Below, piece after piece: positions 45,544 to 55,441 of a stretch of 64,000 nt of DNA. The stretch is from assembly GCA_023264815.1 (NCBI GenBank), contig JAHFUZ010000013.1:41093-105092 (forward strand). The letters are read 5' to 3'. The notes under the pieces were generated by a model. The model was not told the origin of the DNA and searched no databases. It saw only the letters and a list, made by a program, of their open reading frames with translations. Source of the DNA: Arthrobacter sp. GTDB taxonomy: Bacteria; Actinomycetota; Actinomycetes; Actinomycetales; Micrococcaceae. Position numbers and translations under genes: made by a program. Within the stretch, counting starts at the first letter, position 1. Every line of letters begins with the position of its first letter.

Positions 45544-47950
45544 CGGCCGTTGTGCTGGCGGGTCCAGGCCCGGCGGTCCATTCCCAATTTCGGATTTCGG
45601 GCATGTCTTCGCCGTGGATGCGGATGTATTGGCGGTGCTCAATGAGCTTGTTCCTGAGTTCCTCCCGGACATGCGCCGAAACGTCCTTCAGCCCCGGCAC
45701 CCGGTCGATGACGTCGATGGCCAGGGTGAACCGGTCGAGTTGGTTGAGCACGCACATGTCGAACGGTGTGGTGGTCGTGCCTTCCTCCTTATAACCGCGG
45801 ACGTGGATGTTGTCGTGGTTCGTTCGGCGGTAGGTGAGCCGGTGGATGAGCCACGGGTAGCCGTGGTAGGCGAAGATCACCGGTTTGTCCGTGGTGAACA
45901 AGGCATCGAAGTCCCGCCCGGACAGGCCATGGGGGTGTTCCGCGGCGTCCTGCAGGCGCATGAGGTCAACAACGTTGACCACCCGGATTTTCAGGTCGGG
46001 GAACCGTTCCTTGAGGATGTCGACGGCGGCCAGGGTCTCCATGGTGGGCACGTCACCGGCGCAGCCCATGACCACGTCGGGTTCCCCGTCCGCGTCCGAA
46101 CTGGCCCAGTCCCAGATGCCGATGCCTTTGGTGCAGTGCACGATCGCCTGCTGCATGTCCAGGTACTGCAGCTGGGGTTGCTTGCCTGCGACGATGACGT
46201 TGACGTACTGACGGCTGCGCAGGCAATGATCGGCCACGGACAGGAGGGTGTTGGCGTCCGGCGGAAGGTAGACGCGGATGACGTCGGTCTTCTTGTTGAT
46301 GACATGGTCGATGAATCCGGGGTCCTGATGGGAGAACCCGTTGTTGTCCTGCCGCCACACGTGGGATGTCAGCAGATAGTTCAAGGACGCGACGGGGCGC
46401 CGCCACGGGATGTCGTTTGTCGTGGTCAACCATTTGGCGTGCTGGTTGAACATCGAGTCGACGATGTGGATGAAGGCCTCGTAGCAGGAAAAGAATCCGT
46501 GCCGGCCCGAGAGCAGGTAACCTTCCAGCCAGCCTTGGCAGGTATGTTCGGAGAGGATTTCCATGACCCGCCCGTCGCGGGCGAGGTGGTCGTCCTCCGG
46601 AACGGTGCGGGCGTTCCAGGACCGGTCGGTGGCATCGAAGATTGCCCCGAGCCTGTTGGAGTTGTTCTCGTCGGGCGCGAAGACCCGGAAGTTGTCCATG
46701 TTCGCGGCCACGATGTCCCGCAGGAATGTTCCCAGGACCCTGGTGGATTCCACAGCCCCGGTGCCGGGCCTGTCCACGGCTACGGAATAAGGGGTGAAGT
46801 CTGGGATCCGCAGGTCGCGCAGCAACAGCCCGCCGTTGGCGTGCGGATTAGCGCTGAGGCGCCGCTGCCCCGCAGGGTGCAGCGTGGCGATCGCCGGTAT
46901 GGGGGTTCCGGCCTCGTCGAAAAGTTCCTCCGGCCGGTAACTGCGCAGCCACCGCTCCAGAACTTCCCGGTGGTCCGCGTTTTCGCGGGCCTGCGTGAAG
47001 GGCACTTGGTGGGAACGCCAGCTCCCCTCGACTTTGAGCCCGTCCACTTCCGTCGGCCCTGTCCAGCCTTTGGGAGAACGCAGGACGATCATGGGCCAAC
47101 GGGGCCGGCCGGTTCGCCCGTCTTCTTTCGCCGCCCGCTTGATCTCATGGATCTCGTCCAGGCAGGCATCCAAGGTTCTGGCGAAGTCCTGATGCATTTG
47201 CGCCGGGTCGGAGCCTTCCACGAAATAGGGGCTATGGCCGTACCCGCGCAGCAGAGCGTCCAGCTCGTCCCGGTCGATCCTGTCCAGGACCGTGGGGTTG
47301 GCGATCTTGTATCCGTTCAGGTGCAGGATCGGCAGAACCGTTCCGTCCCTGGCCGGATTGACAAATTTGTTGGAGTGCCAACTGGCTGCCAGTGGACCCG
47401 TTTCTGCTTCGCCGTCACCAATGATGGCGGCGACGATCAGGTCGGGATTGTCGAAGGCTGCACCGTAGGCATGTGAGAGCGCGTACCCGAGCTCCCCGCC
47501 CTCATGGATGGACCCGGGCGTCTCCGGGGCGACATGGCTGGGGATGCCGCCGGGAAAGGAGAACTGGCGGAACAGCCGCTTCATTCCGGGCAGGTCCTGG
47601 GAAATGTCCGAATATGTTTCGCTGTAGGTACCCTCCAGCCAGGCTGCTGCCACAGGCCCGGGTCCGCCGTGGCCCGGGCCCATGATGTACATCATGTCCA
47701 AATCCCGCTCCATGATGGCCCGGGACAGGTGGGCATAGATGAAGTTCAGGCCCGGGGTTGTGCCCCAGTGTCCCAAGAGCCTGGGCTTAATGTGCTCCGG
47801 CCGCAGCGGTTCGCGTAAGAGCGGATTGTCCATGAGGTAGATCTGACCAACGGACAGGTAATTCGCTGCCCGCCACCAGGCATGGATACGGTCAGCCTCT
47901 TCCGGGCTGAGGGCGGGTTCGTGCGTCAGTGAAAGCTGATGGTCGTTCAT
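45521..47950 (-). CDS. xfp: Phosphoketolase (xylulose-5-P/fructose-6-P)
   Basis: 809 residues, full length. The TPP site [19 protein letters not shown] (residues about 180-200), the N-terminal GHGGPG and the C-terminal GHPHGLS-type region (here EHPHGLSG) mark the family. It cleaves xylulose-5-phosphate or fructose-6-phosphate to acetyl phosphate, bypassing lower glycolysis. First of a five-gene coupled run (phosphoketolase, HAD-GH65, GAPDH, DUF2933, methyltransferase). About 100 bases separate it from the ligase gene upstream; no terminator is seen there. Confidence 0.92.
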   Translation of the reverse strand: MNDHQLSLTHEPALSPEEADRIHAWWRAANYLSVGQIYLMDNPLLREPLRPEHIKPRLLGHWGTTPGLNFIYAHLSRAIMERDLDMMYIMGPGHGGPGPVAAAWLEGTYSETYSDISQDLPGMKRLFRQFSFPGGIPSHVAPETPGSIHEGGELGYALSHAYGAAFDNPDLIVAAIIGDGEAETGPLAASWHSNKFVNPARDGTVLPILHLNGYKIANPTVLDRIDRDELDALLRGYGHSPYFVEGSDPAQMHQDFARTLDACLDEIHEIKRAAKEDGRTGRPRWPMIVLRSPKGWTGPTEVDGLKVEGSWRSHQVPFTQARENADHREVLERWLRSYRPEELFDEAGTPIPAIATLHPAGQRRLSANPHANGGLLLRDLRIPDFTPYSVAVDRPGTGAVESTRVLGTFLRDIVAANMDNFRVFAPDENNSNRLGAIFDATDRSWNARTVPEDDHLARDGRVMEILSEHTCQGWLEGYLLSGRHGFFSCYEAFIHIVDSMFNQHAKWLTTTNDIPWRRPVASLNYLLTSHVWRQDNNGFSHQDPGFIDHVINKKTDVIRVYLPPDANTLLSVADHCLRSRQYVNVIVAGKQPQLQYLDMQQAIVHCTKGIGIWDWASSDADGEPDVVMGCAGDVPTMETLAAVDILKERFPDLKIRVVNVVDLMRLQDAAEHPHGLSGRDFDALFTTDKPVIFAYHGYPWLIHRLTYRRTNHDNIHVRGYKEEGTTTTPFDMCVLNQLDRFTLAIDVIDRVPGLKDVSAHVREELRNKLIEHRQYIRIHGEDMPEIRNWEWTAGPGPASTTADAAKEPE

Positions 47951-48052
47951 CGAAAAGTCCTGCCTCTTGTGCGGAAAGAACGGTGACGGACACAGAAGTC
48001 CGGGAACTGCTGCTGCCTCTCGCTGAGGGGGCCCGGATGGACAGCAGGTATC

Positions 48053-49414
48053 TCATCGCTGAGCCTTGAGTCCGCGGACGAATGGGGCTTTTCCCAGTGC
48101 TGTCCGTTCGAGTTGATCCACTACGTGGATGGTGATCGGGAGCTGTGCAACGCCTGCCTCGGTGAGGGCGCGGGAAAGTGTGGTCTCTACGTTTTCCGGG
48201 GTGGTTCCCGGGGTGAGGCCTGCGAGAAGGACCCGGAGCCCGTTGGGTTCCTGGATGATCTGCCATCCCGCGATGGCTGCCTGGTCCAGGACGTGGTGGA
48301 ACACGATTGGGTGCACGGTGACGGCGCCTGTCCTTCCTAGCAGGTGCAGGACGTCTTCGAGGCGGCCTTCGATGTCCTCAAGGAGGGTGAAGGAGCGGCC
48401 GCACGGGCAGCCGCGTCCGCCGAGGCGAACGGTGTCGGACATTTCGTAGCGGATCAGCGGCAGGGTTCTCGAGAAGAGGACGGTGACCAGGAGCTTCGCC
48501 CCGGTCGTGTGTGGCGGTACGGGGTTTCCGTCCTGGTCCACGGGTTCGATGATCAGAAGGTCTTCGTACACGTGCCGGTTTCGCTGGATGCACGGGGAGG
48601 CGATGCCGGCGGTTTCGGTGGCGGCGTAGACGTCGAAGGGGGCACTCCCCCAGGCCGCTTCAAGCTCTGCTGCCGTCTTCGGCGTGAACACTTCGGAGGC
48701 TGACATGACGCCCTGGGGGGCAATGTGCAGCCGTCCGGCGTGCTGTTCGACCGCGAGGGGTTTGAGGGCTGAGGCGTAGCCAACCAGGATCCGGGGCTGG
48801 AACCGGTTGAGTGCGGCGACGGTTTCGTCCATGGGGGCGGTGACGTCGAGGCGGAGGGTGGGCACCAGCCTGGAGCGTAGCGACGCGCCGACGACGGCGG
48901 ACTGGTGGGTGGGGACGCGGGAACTGACCAAGGCCATCTTCAGCGGCCGGGCCGGCCCCGCGGAGATCCGGGCCCAGTCGTTCGCGCGGGCGTAGGAGGC
49001 CAGAATGGTCGCCCATTCGGCGCGGTTCCAGACGAATGTTCCACGCCGGCCGGTGGTCCCGGCCGTCGCCGCCGCCCACCACCGGCCCTTCCACGCCCGG
49101 CCGGGGTCTCCGCGGCTCTCGGTCAGGGACCGGAGATGGTTCTCCAGTTCGGCCAGTGTCAGGTCCGGGGTGGTGATGGCCTCGTCGAAGTGCTCCATCA
49201 GGTCTGCTTTGGTCACGGGCGGCAGCTGGTCCAGTGGGGCATCGCGCAGGCCCGCGTGGTGGCGCCGGTAAAACTCCGAGCCGGCGTAGGCCACGTGGCG
49301 CAGCTCTTTGAGCGCCTGGTCCTGATGGGCTGCGATCCTGGCCGGATCCCAATGGTCACGCTTCCGCCAGGCGGCCCGCAGGAACAGCACACGGGAGATA
49401 AGGCGCAGATCCAC
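48053..49414 (-). CDS. PaaK/CapK-like adenylate-forming enzyme
   Basis: 453 residues. AMP-binding motifs TAGTTGRRGTF, YAATETAG and the C-terminal GRLEDVL with Lys-containing tail (ALGKAPFV) indicate an acyl-adenylating enzyme of the phenylacetate-CoA ligase or coenzyme F390 synthetase-like group. A CPCGRSF Cys pair near residue 355 is typical of PaaK relatives. Substrate unknown; no phenylacetate genes are present. Only 9 bases follow the P-type ATPase stop, so it is in the same transcript as the copper pump. Confidence 0.78.
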   Translation of the reverse strand: MDLRLISRVLFLRAAWRKRDHWDPARIAAHQDQALKELRHVAYAGSEFYRRHHAGLRDAPLDQLPPVTKADLMEHFDEAITTPDLTLAELENHLRSLTESRGDPGRAWKGRWWAAATAGTTGRRGTFVWNRAEWATILASYARANDWARISAGPARPLKMALVSSRVPTHQSAVVGASLRSRLVPTLRLDVTAPMDETVAALNRFQPRILVGYASALKPLAVEQHAGRLHIAPQGVMSASEVFTPKTAAELEAAWGSAPFDVYAATETAGIASPCIQRNRHVYEDLLIIEPVDQDGNPVPPHTTGAKLLVTVLFSRTLPLIRYEMSDTVRLGGRGCPCGRSFTLLEDIEGRLEDVLHLLGRTGAVTVHPIVFHHVLDQAAIAGWQIIQEPNGLRVLLAGLTPGTTPENVETTLSRALTEAGVAQLPITIHVVDQLERTALGKAPFVRGLKAQR

Positions 49415-49423
49415 GGCCGTCTC

Positions 49424-52018
49424 TTAGCGGTTCCCGGCCGGGGTGAGTGGCCGGGAGGTGCGGGCGGTGGTGGCTTCGGGTGTTTCCGGGCGGGGCAGCC
49501 GGAGCCTCTTGAGCAGCAGGGCGTTGACCGCGACCAGGAAGCTGGAGCCGGACATCGACAGGGCGGCGATTTCCGGGCTGAGCTTGATCCCGGCGAAGGC
49601 GAAGACCCCGGCTGCGATGGGCAGCGCGATGGCGTTGTAGCCCACAGCCCAGCCCAGGTTCTGCCGCATTTTCCGCAGCGTGCCTTTACCGATCCGCAGG
49701 GCGATGGGCACATCGAGGGGGTCTGAGCGCATCAGGACCAGGTCCGCTGTTTCTATGGCCACGTCGGTGCCGGCGCCGATGGCGATGCCCAGGTCGGCCT
49801 GGGCCAGGGCCGGGGCGTCGTTGACGCCGTCACCGACCATCGCGACTTTCTTTCCCATTTGCTGCAGCTGGGCGACCTTGGCCGACTTGTCCCCGGGGAG
49901 TACCTCGGCGATGACGGTGTCAATGCCGAGCTGCCCTGCGATTCTCTTGGCGGTTGCCTCGTTGTCTCCGGTGAGCATGACGACTTCGATGCCTGCTTCG
50001 TGCAGGGCGGCCACGGCGGGAGCGGCGGTTTCCCTGGCCGCGTCGGCCATCGCGATCACCGCGGAGGCCTTCCCGTCGACGGCGACAAGCACCGCGGTGC
50101 GGCCGGTCCCGGCCAGGTCATCGCGCACCGTGGCAAGAGTGCCCAGGTCGATGCCTTCATCGGCCATCAGTTTGCGGTTCCCCACCAGAACACGCCGCCC
50201 GTCCACGGTGGCCCCGGCGCCGTGCCCGGGAACGTTCAGGAAGTCCGCGGCAGTCAGGGCGGGCGCGCCTTTTTCGCGGGCATGGCGGACGACGGCCGCG
50301 GCGAGGGGATGCTCGGATTCCCGCTCGACGGCGGCGACCAGTGCCAACAGTTCGGCCTCCGCGATCCCTTCAACGACGACGTCGGTCACTTCGGGTTCAC
50401 CCTTGGTCAACGTACCGGTCTTGTCCATCACGACCGTGTCGATCCGGGCGGAGACTTCCAAAGCGGTGGCGTTCTTGAACAGGACCCCTCGTTTGGCGCC
50501 GAGCCCCGTACCGACCATGATCGCCGTCGGGGTAGCCAGGCCCAGCGCGTCAGGGCAGGTGATCACCACAACGGTAATGGCAAACAGCATGGCCGCCTGG
50601 ATCCCGGCGCCGAGGGCGAGCCAGGCGGCGAACGTGACGGTTCCGCCGACCAGGGCAACAAAGACCAACCAGAAGGCCGCCCGGTCCGCCAGGCGCTGGC
50701 CCGGTGCCTTGGAATTCTGGGCTTCCTGGACCAGGGCCACGATCTGGGCCAATGCGGTGTCGGCGCCGACTTTGGTGGCCCGGACCCGCATCGTGCCGGT
50801 GGTGTTAATCGACGCCCCGATCACCTCGGAACCGACCGTCTTGGTCACCGGCAGGCTTTCACCGGTCACCATCGACTCATCGACCTCAGACTGGCCGTCC
50901 TCCACCTGGCCATCGACCGGGATCTTGGACCCGGGACGGATCAGCAGAAGGTCCCCGGTCTGCACTTCGGAGGTCGGGATTTCCACCGTCTCTCCGTCCC
51001 GGATGACCAGGGCGACCGGCGGGGCGAGCTCAAGCAGGGTGCGGATGGCTTCGTTCGCCCCGCCCCGGGCCCGCATTTCGAACCAATGCCCCAGGAGCAC
51101 GAAGGAAGCCAGGACGGTGGCGGCCTCGTAGAAGACCTCGCCGCCGCCCGTGAGGGTAATCCAGACGCTGTACAGCCACCCGGTGCCGACGGCGATCGCG
51201 ACCAGGACCATCATGTCCAGGGTGCGGGCGCGCAACGCCCGGTAGGCGCCGTCGAAGAAAATCCAGGCCGAGTAGAAGATGACCGGCAGGGACAGGATAA
51301 GCGCCATCACGTCATCCCTGAGCCCGAACGGGGTGGGGACGGTGAAGCCGAACATGTCCCGGCCCATCGGGGACCACAGGGTCACCCCGACGGACAGGGC
51401 CGCGGCGACCAGGAACCGGTTGCGCATGTCCTTGACCATGTCATCCATCGACATCCCGGCATGATGTCCGCCGTGGCCCATGACATCCTGCGCCGTCCGT
51501 GCCGGTCCGTCATGACCGTCCACCGCATGGCCTGCGTGGCCTGGATGGTCGTCCCCGGGCCGGTGGGCTTGGTCCTGGTGCCCGGCCGGTGGCGCGGGGG
51601 CATGGCCGTGGTGCAGGTCTTGGCCCTCAGGGTGGTGCATGTGCTGCATGGGGCGGGCACCCTCGTGGTGGGCATGTCCGGCGTGAGTCCCAGTGGAGGC
51701 GCCCGCCCTGGGGGCCTCATGCGCCGTGTCCATGGGTGAGCAGACGTGGTCGGGCACGGATTCGCCCCTGCAGTGGTAGCCGCAGTCGCGCACCCACCCC
51801 GTGATCTGTTCCAGCGAGGTCACCGACGGATCAAAACTGACGGTCGCGGTCTGGGCGACCGCGTTGGCGTCGACGGCAATGACCCCGGGCCGCTGCAGCA
51901 GCCCATGCTCGACGATGCCCTTGGAGGTCGCCCAGTGCAGACCTCGAACCTCCACGATGGCATTTTTCAATCCCGGTATGGCTGGCCCTGCAGGGGCAGG
52001 CTTCGGATGAGCTGACAT
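49424..52018 (-). CDS. Copper-type P1B ATPase with CPD motif and His/Met-rich N-terminus
   Basis: 864 residues from ATG 52016-52018 with AAAGGA before it. An HMA-like fold (about 15-90) lacks the CxxC, having GLHWATSKG, though a CGYHCRG pair follows; then a long His/Met-rich segment (about 95-185). The membrane core has CPD (Cys488-Pro489-Asp490), not the CPC of CopA or CPH of Cop[16 protein letters not shown] and HP motifs are intact. Export of copper or silver is likely from the CsoR-type operator upstream and the His-rich start, but the altered ligand leaves the ion open. Confidence 0.87.
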   Translation of the reverse strand: MSAHPKPAPAGPAIPGLKNAIVEVRGLHWATSKGIVEHGLLQRPGVIAVDANAVAQTATVSFDPSVTSLEQITGWVRDCGYHCRGESVPDHVCSPMDTAHEAPRAGASTGTHAGHAHHEGARPMQHMHHPEGQDLHHGHAPAPPAGHQDQAHRPGDDHPGHAGHAVDGHDGPARTAQDVMGHGGHHAGMSMDDMVKDMRNRFLVAAALSVGVTLWSPMGRDMFGFTVPTPFGLRDDVMALILSLPVIFYSAWIFFDGAYRALRARTLDMMVLVAIAVGTGWLYSVWITLTGGGEVFYEAATVLASFVLLGHWFEMRARGGANEAIRTLLELAPPVALVIRDGETVEIPTSEVQTGDLLLIRPGSKIPVDGQVEDGQSEVDESMVTGESLPVTKTVGSEVIGASINTTGTMRVRATKVGADTALAQIVALVQEAQNSKAPGQRLADRAAFWLVFVALVGGTVTFAAWLALGAGIQAAMLFAITVVVITCPDALGLATPTAIMVGTGLGAKRGVLFKNATALEVSARIDTVVMDKTGTLTKGEPEVTDVVVEGIAEAELLALVAAVERESEHPLAAAVVRHAREKGAPALTAADFLNVPGHGAGATVDGRRVLVGNRKLMADEGIDLGTLATVRDDLAGTGRTAVLVAVDGKASAVIAMADAARETAAPAVAALHEAGIEVVMLTGDNEATAKRIAGQLGIDTVIAEVLPGDKSAKVAQLQQMGKKVAMVGDGVNDAPALAQADLGIAIGAGTDVAIETADLVLMRSDPLDVPIALRIGKGTLRKMRQNLGWAVGYNAIALPIAAGVFAFAGIKLSPEIAALSMSGSSFLVAVNALLLKRLRLPRPETPEATTARTSRPLTPAGNR

Positions 52019-52134
52019 GATCGTCCTTTCGCAGGCGTGTCTGAAGAAAGCAAGCAGAGCTCGGGAGCCCCGTTGCCAGACCTTCACTGCGTGAGGGCTT
52101 TGCCCCTGACGTCGTTTTCCGGTTACCCACAACC

Positions 52135-52151
52135 TATACCCCCTAGGGGTA
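52135..52151 (-). promoter_or_regulatory. CsoR-type operator before the CPD ATPase
   Basis: TATACCCCCTAGGGGTA is a GC-centred palindrome of the CsoR kind. On the minus strand it sits between TTGATC (-35-like) and TAGGTT (-10-like), 17 bases apart, about 115 bases before the ATPase start. Confidence 0.8.
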
Positions 52152-52188
52152 CCGATCAAGCGGTTTGGGGAAAGATTCGTACCCGGCT

Positions 52189-52452
52189 TCATGCCTTGCG
52201 GCGGAGCACGTTGAGGCGGGCCATGTATTCGGTCTCGTCGATTTCGCCGCGGGCGAAGCGTTCAGCGAGCATGTGCTCGGCGGCCCCTGTACCCGGGGCG
52301 CCGGGCGCTCCGCTCTCGTGCCGGCGGCTGCCCGCTCCGGTCGAGCGGGCCAGCAGGACGAGGGCGGTGATCACGGCACCCCAGAACAGGACAAAGCTCA
52401 GCACCATCAGGACGTAACCCCAGCCGCCCATGTTTCCGTCCCAATACATCAT
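52189..52452 (-). CDS. SHOCT-domain membrane protein
   Basis: 87 residues: one membrane segment (about 10-35), a polar linker and a C-terminal SHOCT motif ([19 protein letters not shown], about 63-81). SHOCT domains mediate oligomerisation. This type is often next to copper ATPases. The CsoR-type site lies between it and the ATPase, so the SHOCT gene is upstream and not necessarily in the same transcript. Confidence 0.82.
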   Translation of the reverse strand: MMYWDGNMGGWGYVLMVLSFVLFWGAVITALVLLARSTGAGSRRHESGAPGAPGTGAAEHMLAERFARGEIDETEYMARLNVLRRKA

Positions 52453-52496
52453 CGCCTTTTCCTTCCCCGCCGCCGAACCTACCGGTTCCCTTCAGA

Positions 52497-52832
52497 TCAC
52501 TGTTGTCCCTTCCGCCTCCTGCCGGCAGAGTCTTTAGTCACCTTGCCCTGACGCACCTTGCCTTGGACCGTTCTGCCGTCCGGGTGGCAAAGGACAAGCC
52601 ATAGCGGGATCAGTACCGGACCGGGGCCGGCCGGTGCCCGCGGGGAACGTTCCTCCCGCGGAAGGAACAGGGACACTGCCACGCCGATAACGGGCACAAA
52701 CACTGTCTTTGCCATCAGGACATCCCGGGGGGACCACCCCGTGCAGGGCACGGGAGAACGCCGAAGCATCCTCCAGGCCCGGCCGGAAGGCAAAAAGTAC
52801 ACACCCCATACGCCCGTGATCCAGAGCATCAT
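52497..52832 (-). CDS. Possible small membrane protein
   Basis: 111 residues with two hydrophobic stretches (about 1-15 and 40-55, 70-82) and a strongly basic end. No recognisable family and no good ribosome site. It fills the only gap in the leftward series between the SHOCT gene and the LOG gene. It may be real or chance. Confidence 0.35.
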   Translation of the reverse strand: MMLWITGVWGVYFLPSGRAWRMLRRSPVPCTGWSPRDVLMAKTVFVPVIGVAVSLFLPREERSPRAPAGPGPVLIPLWLVLCHPDGRTVQGKVRQGKVTKDSAGRRRKGQQ

Positions 52833-52892
52833 TGCAGCCGCGGGAGGCTCCTGGCCCCCAGTGTGGTTGGCGGACTCACTTCTCCGCCGTGT

Positions 52893-53570
52893 TCAAAGGG
52901 CGAGCTGGCGCAGGTGGCAGTGCTGGATCAGTTCGATGGCTTCGTCAATGTCGTCGGTGACCCGCAGGAGCCGGATGTCATCGCCGGCGACGAAGCCCTG
53001 GTCCTGGAGATGGTCACGGATCCAGTCCACGAGCCCTGACCAGTGGCTGGTGCCGATCAGAACGACGGGGAATTCGTGGATTTTTCCGGTCTGGACGAGG
53101 GTGAGGGCTTCAAAAAGTTCATCGAGGGTGCCGAAACCGCCGGGCAGGACGATGAATGCGGAGGCGTAGCGGATGAACATGAGTTTCCGGGCGAAGAAAT
53201 ACCGGAAGGACATGGACACGTCAAGGTACGGGTTCAGGGACTGTTCACGTGGGAGTTCGATGCCCAGACCAACAGAGGTGCCGCCGGCGGCAAGGGCGCC
53301 GCGGTTGGCCGCTTCCATCAGCCCGGGCCCTCCGCCGGTAATGACCGCGAAACCGGCGCTTGCCAGGCGCGAGCCGAGGACCTGCGCCGCCTTGTAGCGG
53401 GGATCGTCCGGGCGGGGCCGCGCGGACCCGAAGACGGTCACCGCCTTGCCGAGCCGGCCCGAGAGCAATCGGAAGCCGTCCTCGATCTCGGCCGCTATCC
53501 GTTCCGTCCGGGCGGGGTCCTCGGCCGGGTCGGCCAGCGCTGCACGCAGTTCGTCATCACTCATTTTCAT
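52893..53570 (-). CDS. LOG-family protein (TIGR00730, nucleotide phosphoribohydrolase-like)
   Basis: 225 residues. The Rossmann-like fold has GSARPRPDD, the glycine stretch ITGGGPGLMEAANRG and the LOG motif PGGFGTLDE. These enzymes cleave nucleoside 5'-monophosphates of the cytokinin or AMP type to base and ribose-5-phosphate. The ATG overlaps the ABC ATPase stop (ATGA), so it is coupled to the exporter genes, a puzzling pairing. Confidence 0.87.
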   Translation of the reverse strand: MKMSDDELRAALADPAEDPARTERIAAEIEDGFRLLSGRLGKAVTVFGSARPRPDDPRYKAAQVLGSRLASAGFAVITGGGPGLMEAANRGALAAGGTSVGLGIELPREQSLNPYLDVSMSFRYFFARKLMFIRYASAFIVLPGGFGTLDELFEALTLVQTGKIHEFPVVLIGTSHWSGLVDWIRDHLQDQGFVAGDDIRLLRVTDDIDEAIELIQHCHLRQLAL

Positions 53571-54295
53571 GGCAGTCCCGCTCCGGCGTGCATGCGGCAG
53601 TGCAGGTCGTGTTGCCCGCCCTCCTCGGTGGTGAGGCGGCCGTCCTCGATGGTGATGACGCGTTTCGCAGCGGTCCGGAGCCGCTGGTCGTGGCTGACGA
53701 TGATGACGGCCCGGTTTTCCCGGCACGCCGTTTCACACAACAACAGCGTGACGTCCTGACCGGTTTTGGCGTCCAGGTTGGCCGTGGGTTCATCGGCGAG
53801 GATCAGGCGCGGATCATTGGCCAGGGACCGGGCGATGGCGACGCGTTGTTTTTCCCCGCCGGACAGGTCCTTCGGCAGGTTCCGGAGCCGGTGTCCGAGC
53901 TGGAGTTTCTCCAGCGATGCCCGGGCTTTGACCCGGGCGTGCTTTCGGGAAACTCCTGCCGTAAGCAGTGGCATCATGACGTTTTCTTCCGCGGTCAGGG
54001 CCGAGAGCAGGTTGAAGGTCTGGAAGACGAACCCGAATTCCTGCAGCCGCAGCCTGGACAGCTGCGCCGCTGAAAGGACCGAGATGTCCTGTCCGGAAAT
54101 CAGGACCCGGCCGGCCGTGGGTGACATCAGGGTACCGATCATGGACAGCAGCGTTGTCTTACCCGACCCGGAGGGCCCCATCACGAGCACGATGTCCCCG
54201 GCATCAACGTCAAGGGACACATGGTCCACGGCCAATACCGCTGTATGGCCGGCGCCAAAGGTCTTGGACACGTCCTGGACGGAAACAACGTTCAT
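53567..54295 (-). CDS. ABC transporter ATP-binding protein (MacB/LolD type)
   Basis: 242 residues. Walker A GPSGSGKTTLL (about 40-50), Q-loop in EFGFVFQTFNLL, signature LSGGEKQRVAIARSL (about 143-157), Walker B LILADEPTANLD and the switch His in VSHDQRL. It pairs with the FtsX-like permease upstream (4-base overlap). The C-terminal HCRMHAGAG is short and His-rich. Confidence 0.92.
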   Translation of the reverse strand: MNVVSVQDVSKTFGAGHTAVLAVDHVSLDVDAGDIVLVMGPSGSGKTTLLSMIGTLMSPTAGRVLISGQDISVLSAAQLSRLRLQEFGFVFQTFNLLSALTAEENVMMPLLTAGVSRKHARVKARASLEKLQLGHRLRNLPKDLSGGEKQRVAIARSLANDPRLILADEPTANLDAKTGQDVTLLLCETACRENRAVIIVSHDQRLRTAAKRVITIEDGRLTTEEGGQHDLHCRMHAGAGLP

Positions 54296-55398
54296 GCCCT
54301 GAACACCTCGGCCGGGTCGATGTGGGCCAGCCGCCGGACCGGCAACAACGAGGACACCACGGCCATGGCCACGGTAACGGCAAAAATCCAGCCCGCATCA
54401 AACCACCGGATTTCCGTGATGAACTCCGGAACGTACTGTCCCGCAGCAGCGCTGATCACCACAGCCAGGCCCGCACCGAGGGCGTATCCGAGCACCGCAG
54501 CGGTGACAGCCTGCTCCACCACGACGGTGTAAAGCTGGCGGTTGCTGACTCCGATGGCTTTCAGGACCCCGTACTCCCGGGCTTTTTCAATGGTGGAGGT
54601 GAAGATGGTCAGACCGATGACCGTCATGCCCACGGCGATGCCGATCAGCAGCAGGACCAGAATGATGGGCAGGAAGGTGTCCCGGACGATGTTCGTGTTG
54701 TTCTCCACGAACCTGTCCTTGGTGATCGCATCCACCGCCGGGTCAGCTTCAATCCGTGACGCGACTTCCCCTGTGGCGGTTCCGTCTTTGACCGTGACGA
54801 GGAAGAAGTTTGTGGCGCCGGGGAGCTGGAGGATGCTTTCGGCGTCGTCCTTGGTGGCGAAGGCGAACGAGAAGCTGAGGATGTACCCGCCCTCGGAATA
54901 GCCGGCGACTTTCAGTGTCCTGCCCGCGACGGGGATGGTGTCTCCGATCCGGATGTTTTCACTGCGTCCGACCACCGCGTCGATGATGATCTCTCCCCGC
55001 TCCGGGACGGCTTTGCCCTCGACAACCCTGGCGGGGGCGCCGACGTTGTTCTCCACGTCGTCGGCGATGATGTAAAGGTTGATGTCCTTGCCGTTGTGGT
55101 CAAAGGCGACGCGGCGTCCGCTGAACGGTTTGGCGCTGGCGACCCCCTCAACACCGGTCAGGAAGTCCCGCACGGTCAGGGGCAGAACCGAGGGCGTGTG
55201 GAACATGTCCGTCGCACCGGTCTGGGTGACCCAGTAGTCCGCGGGCACGGTCCGGATGTATTCACCGATCTTGTTGCTCCAGCCCTGGTACAGGCCCTGG
55301 ATGCTCATGATCAGCAGCACGCTGAACGCGACCCCGCCAACACTGATCAGCAGCCGGGTCTTTTCCTGAACCAGGTTCTTTACGGCCAGGAACAGCAT
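54292..55398 (-). CDS. ABC transporter permease (MacB/DevC-like FtsX)
   Basis: 368 residues from ATG 55396-55398. One N-terminal membrane segment (about 15-38), a large extracytoplasmic domain (about 45-235) and three C-terminal FtsX segments (about 245-355). With the ATPase it forms a DevC/MacB-like exporter that pushes lipids or peptides out of the membrane. No membrane-fusion protein gene is next to it. 43 bases after the methyltransferase stop. Confidence 0.87.
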   Translation of the reverse strand: MLFLAVKNLVQEKTRLLISVGGVAFSVLLIMSIQGLYQGWSNKIGEYIRTVPADYWVTQTGATDMFHTPSVLPLTVRDFLTGVEGVASAKPFSGRRVAFDHNGKDINLYIIADDVENNVGAPARVVEGKAVPERGEIIIDAVVGRSENIRIGDTIPVAGRTLKVAGYSEGGYILSFSFAFATKDDAESILQLPGATNFFLVTVKDGTATGEVASRIEADPAVDAITKDRFVENNTNIVRDTFLPIILVLLLIGIAVGMTVIGLTIFTSTIEKAREYGVLKAIGVSNRQLYTVVVEQAVTAAVLGYALGAGLAVVISAAAGQYVPEFITEIRWFDAGWIFAVTVAMAVVSSLLPVRRLAHIDPAEVFRA

Positions 55399-55441
55399 GG
55401 CACCGGCCGGGATCCCGGTTTCCTGCACGGGCGCCTGCCCA

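Noticed and set aside
45479..47476. Long plus-strand frame of 665 codons
   Set aside because: It is the antisense of phosphoketolase, Val/Gly/Asp-rich without domains, a common shadow in GC-rich DNA.
49859..51739. Plus-strand frame of 626 codons
   Set aside because: Antisense of the CPD ATPase; Gly/His/Asp-rich shadow with no motif.
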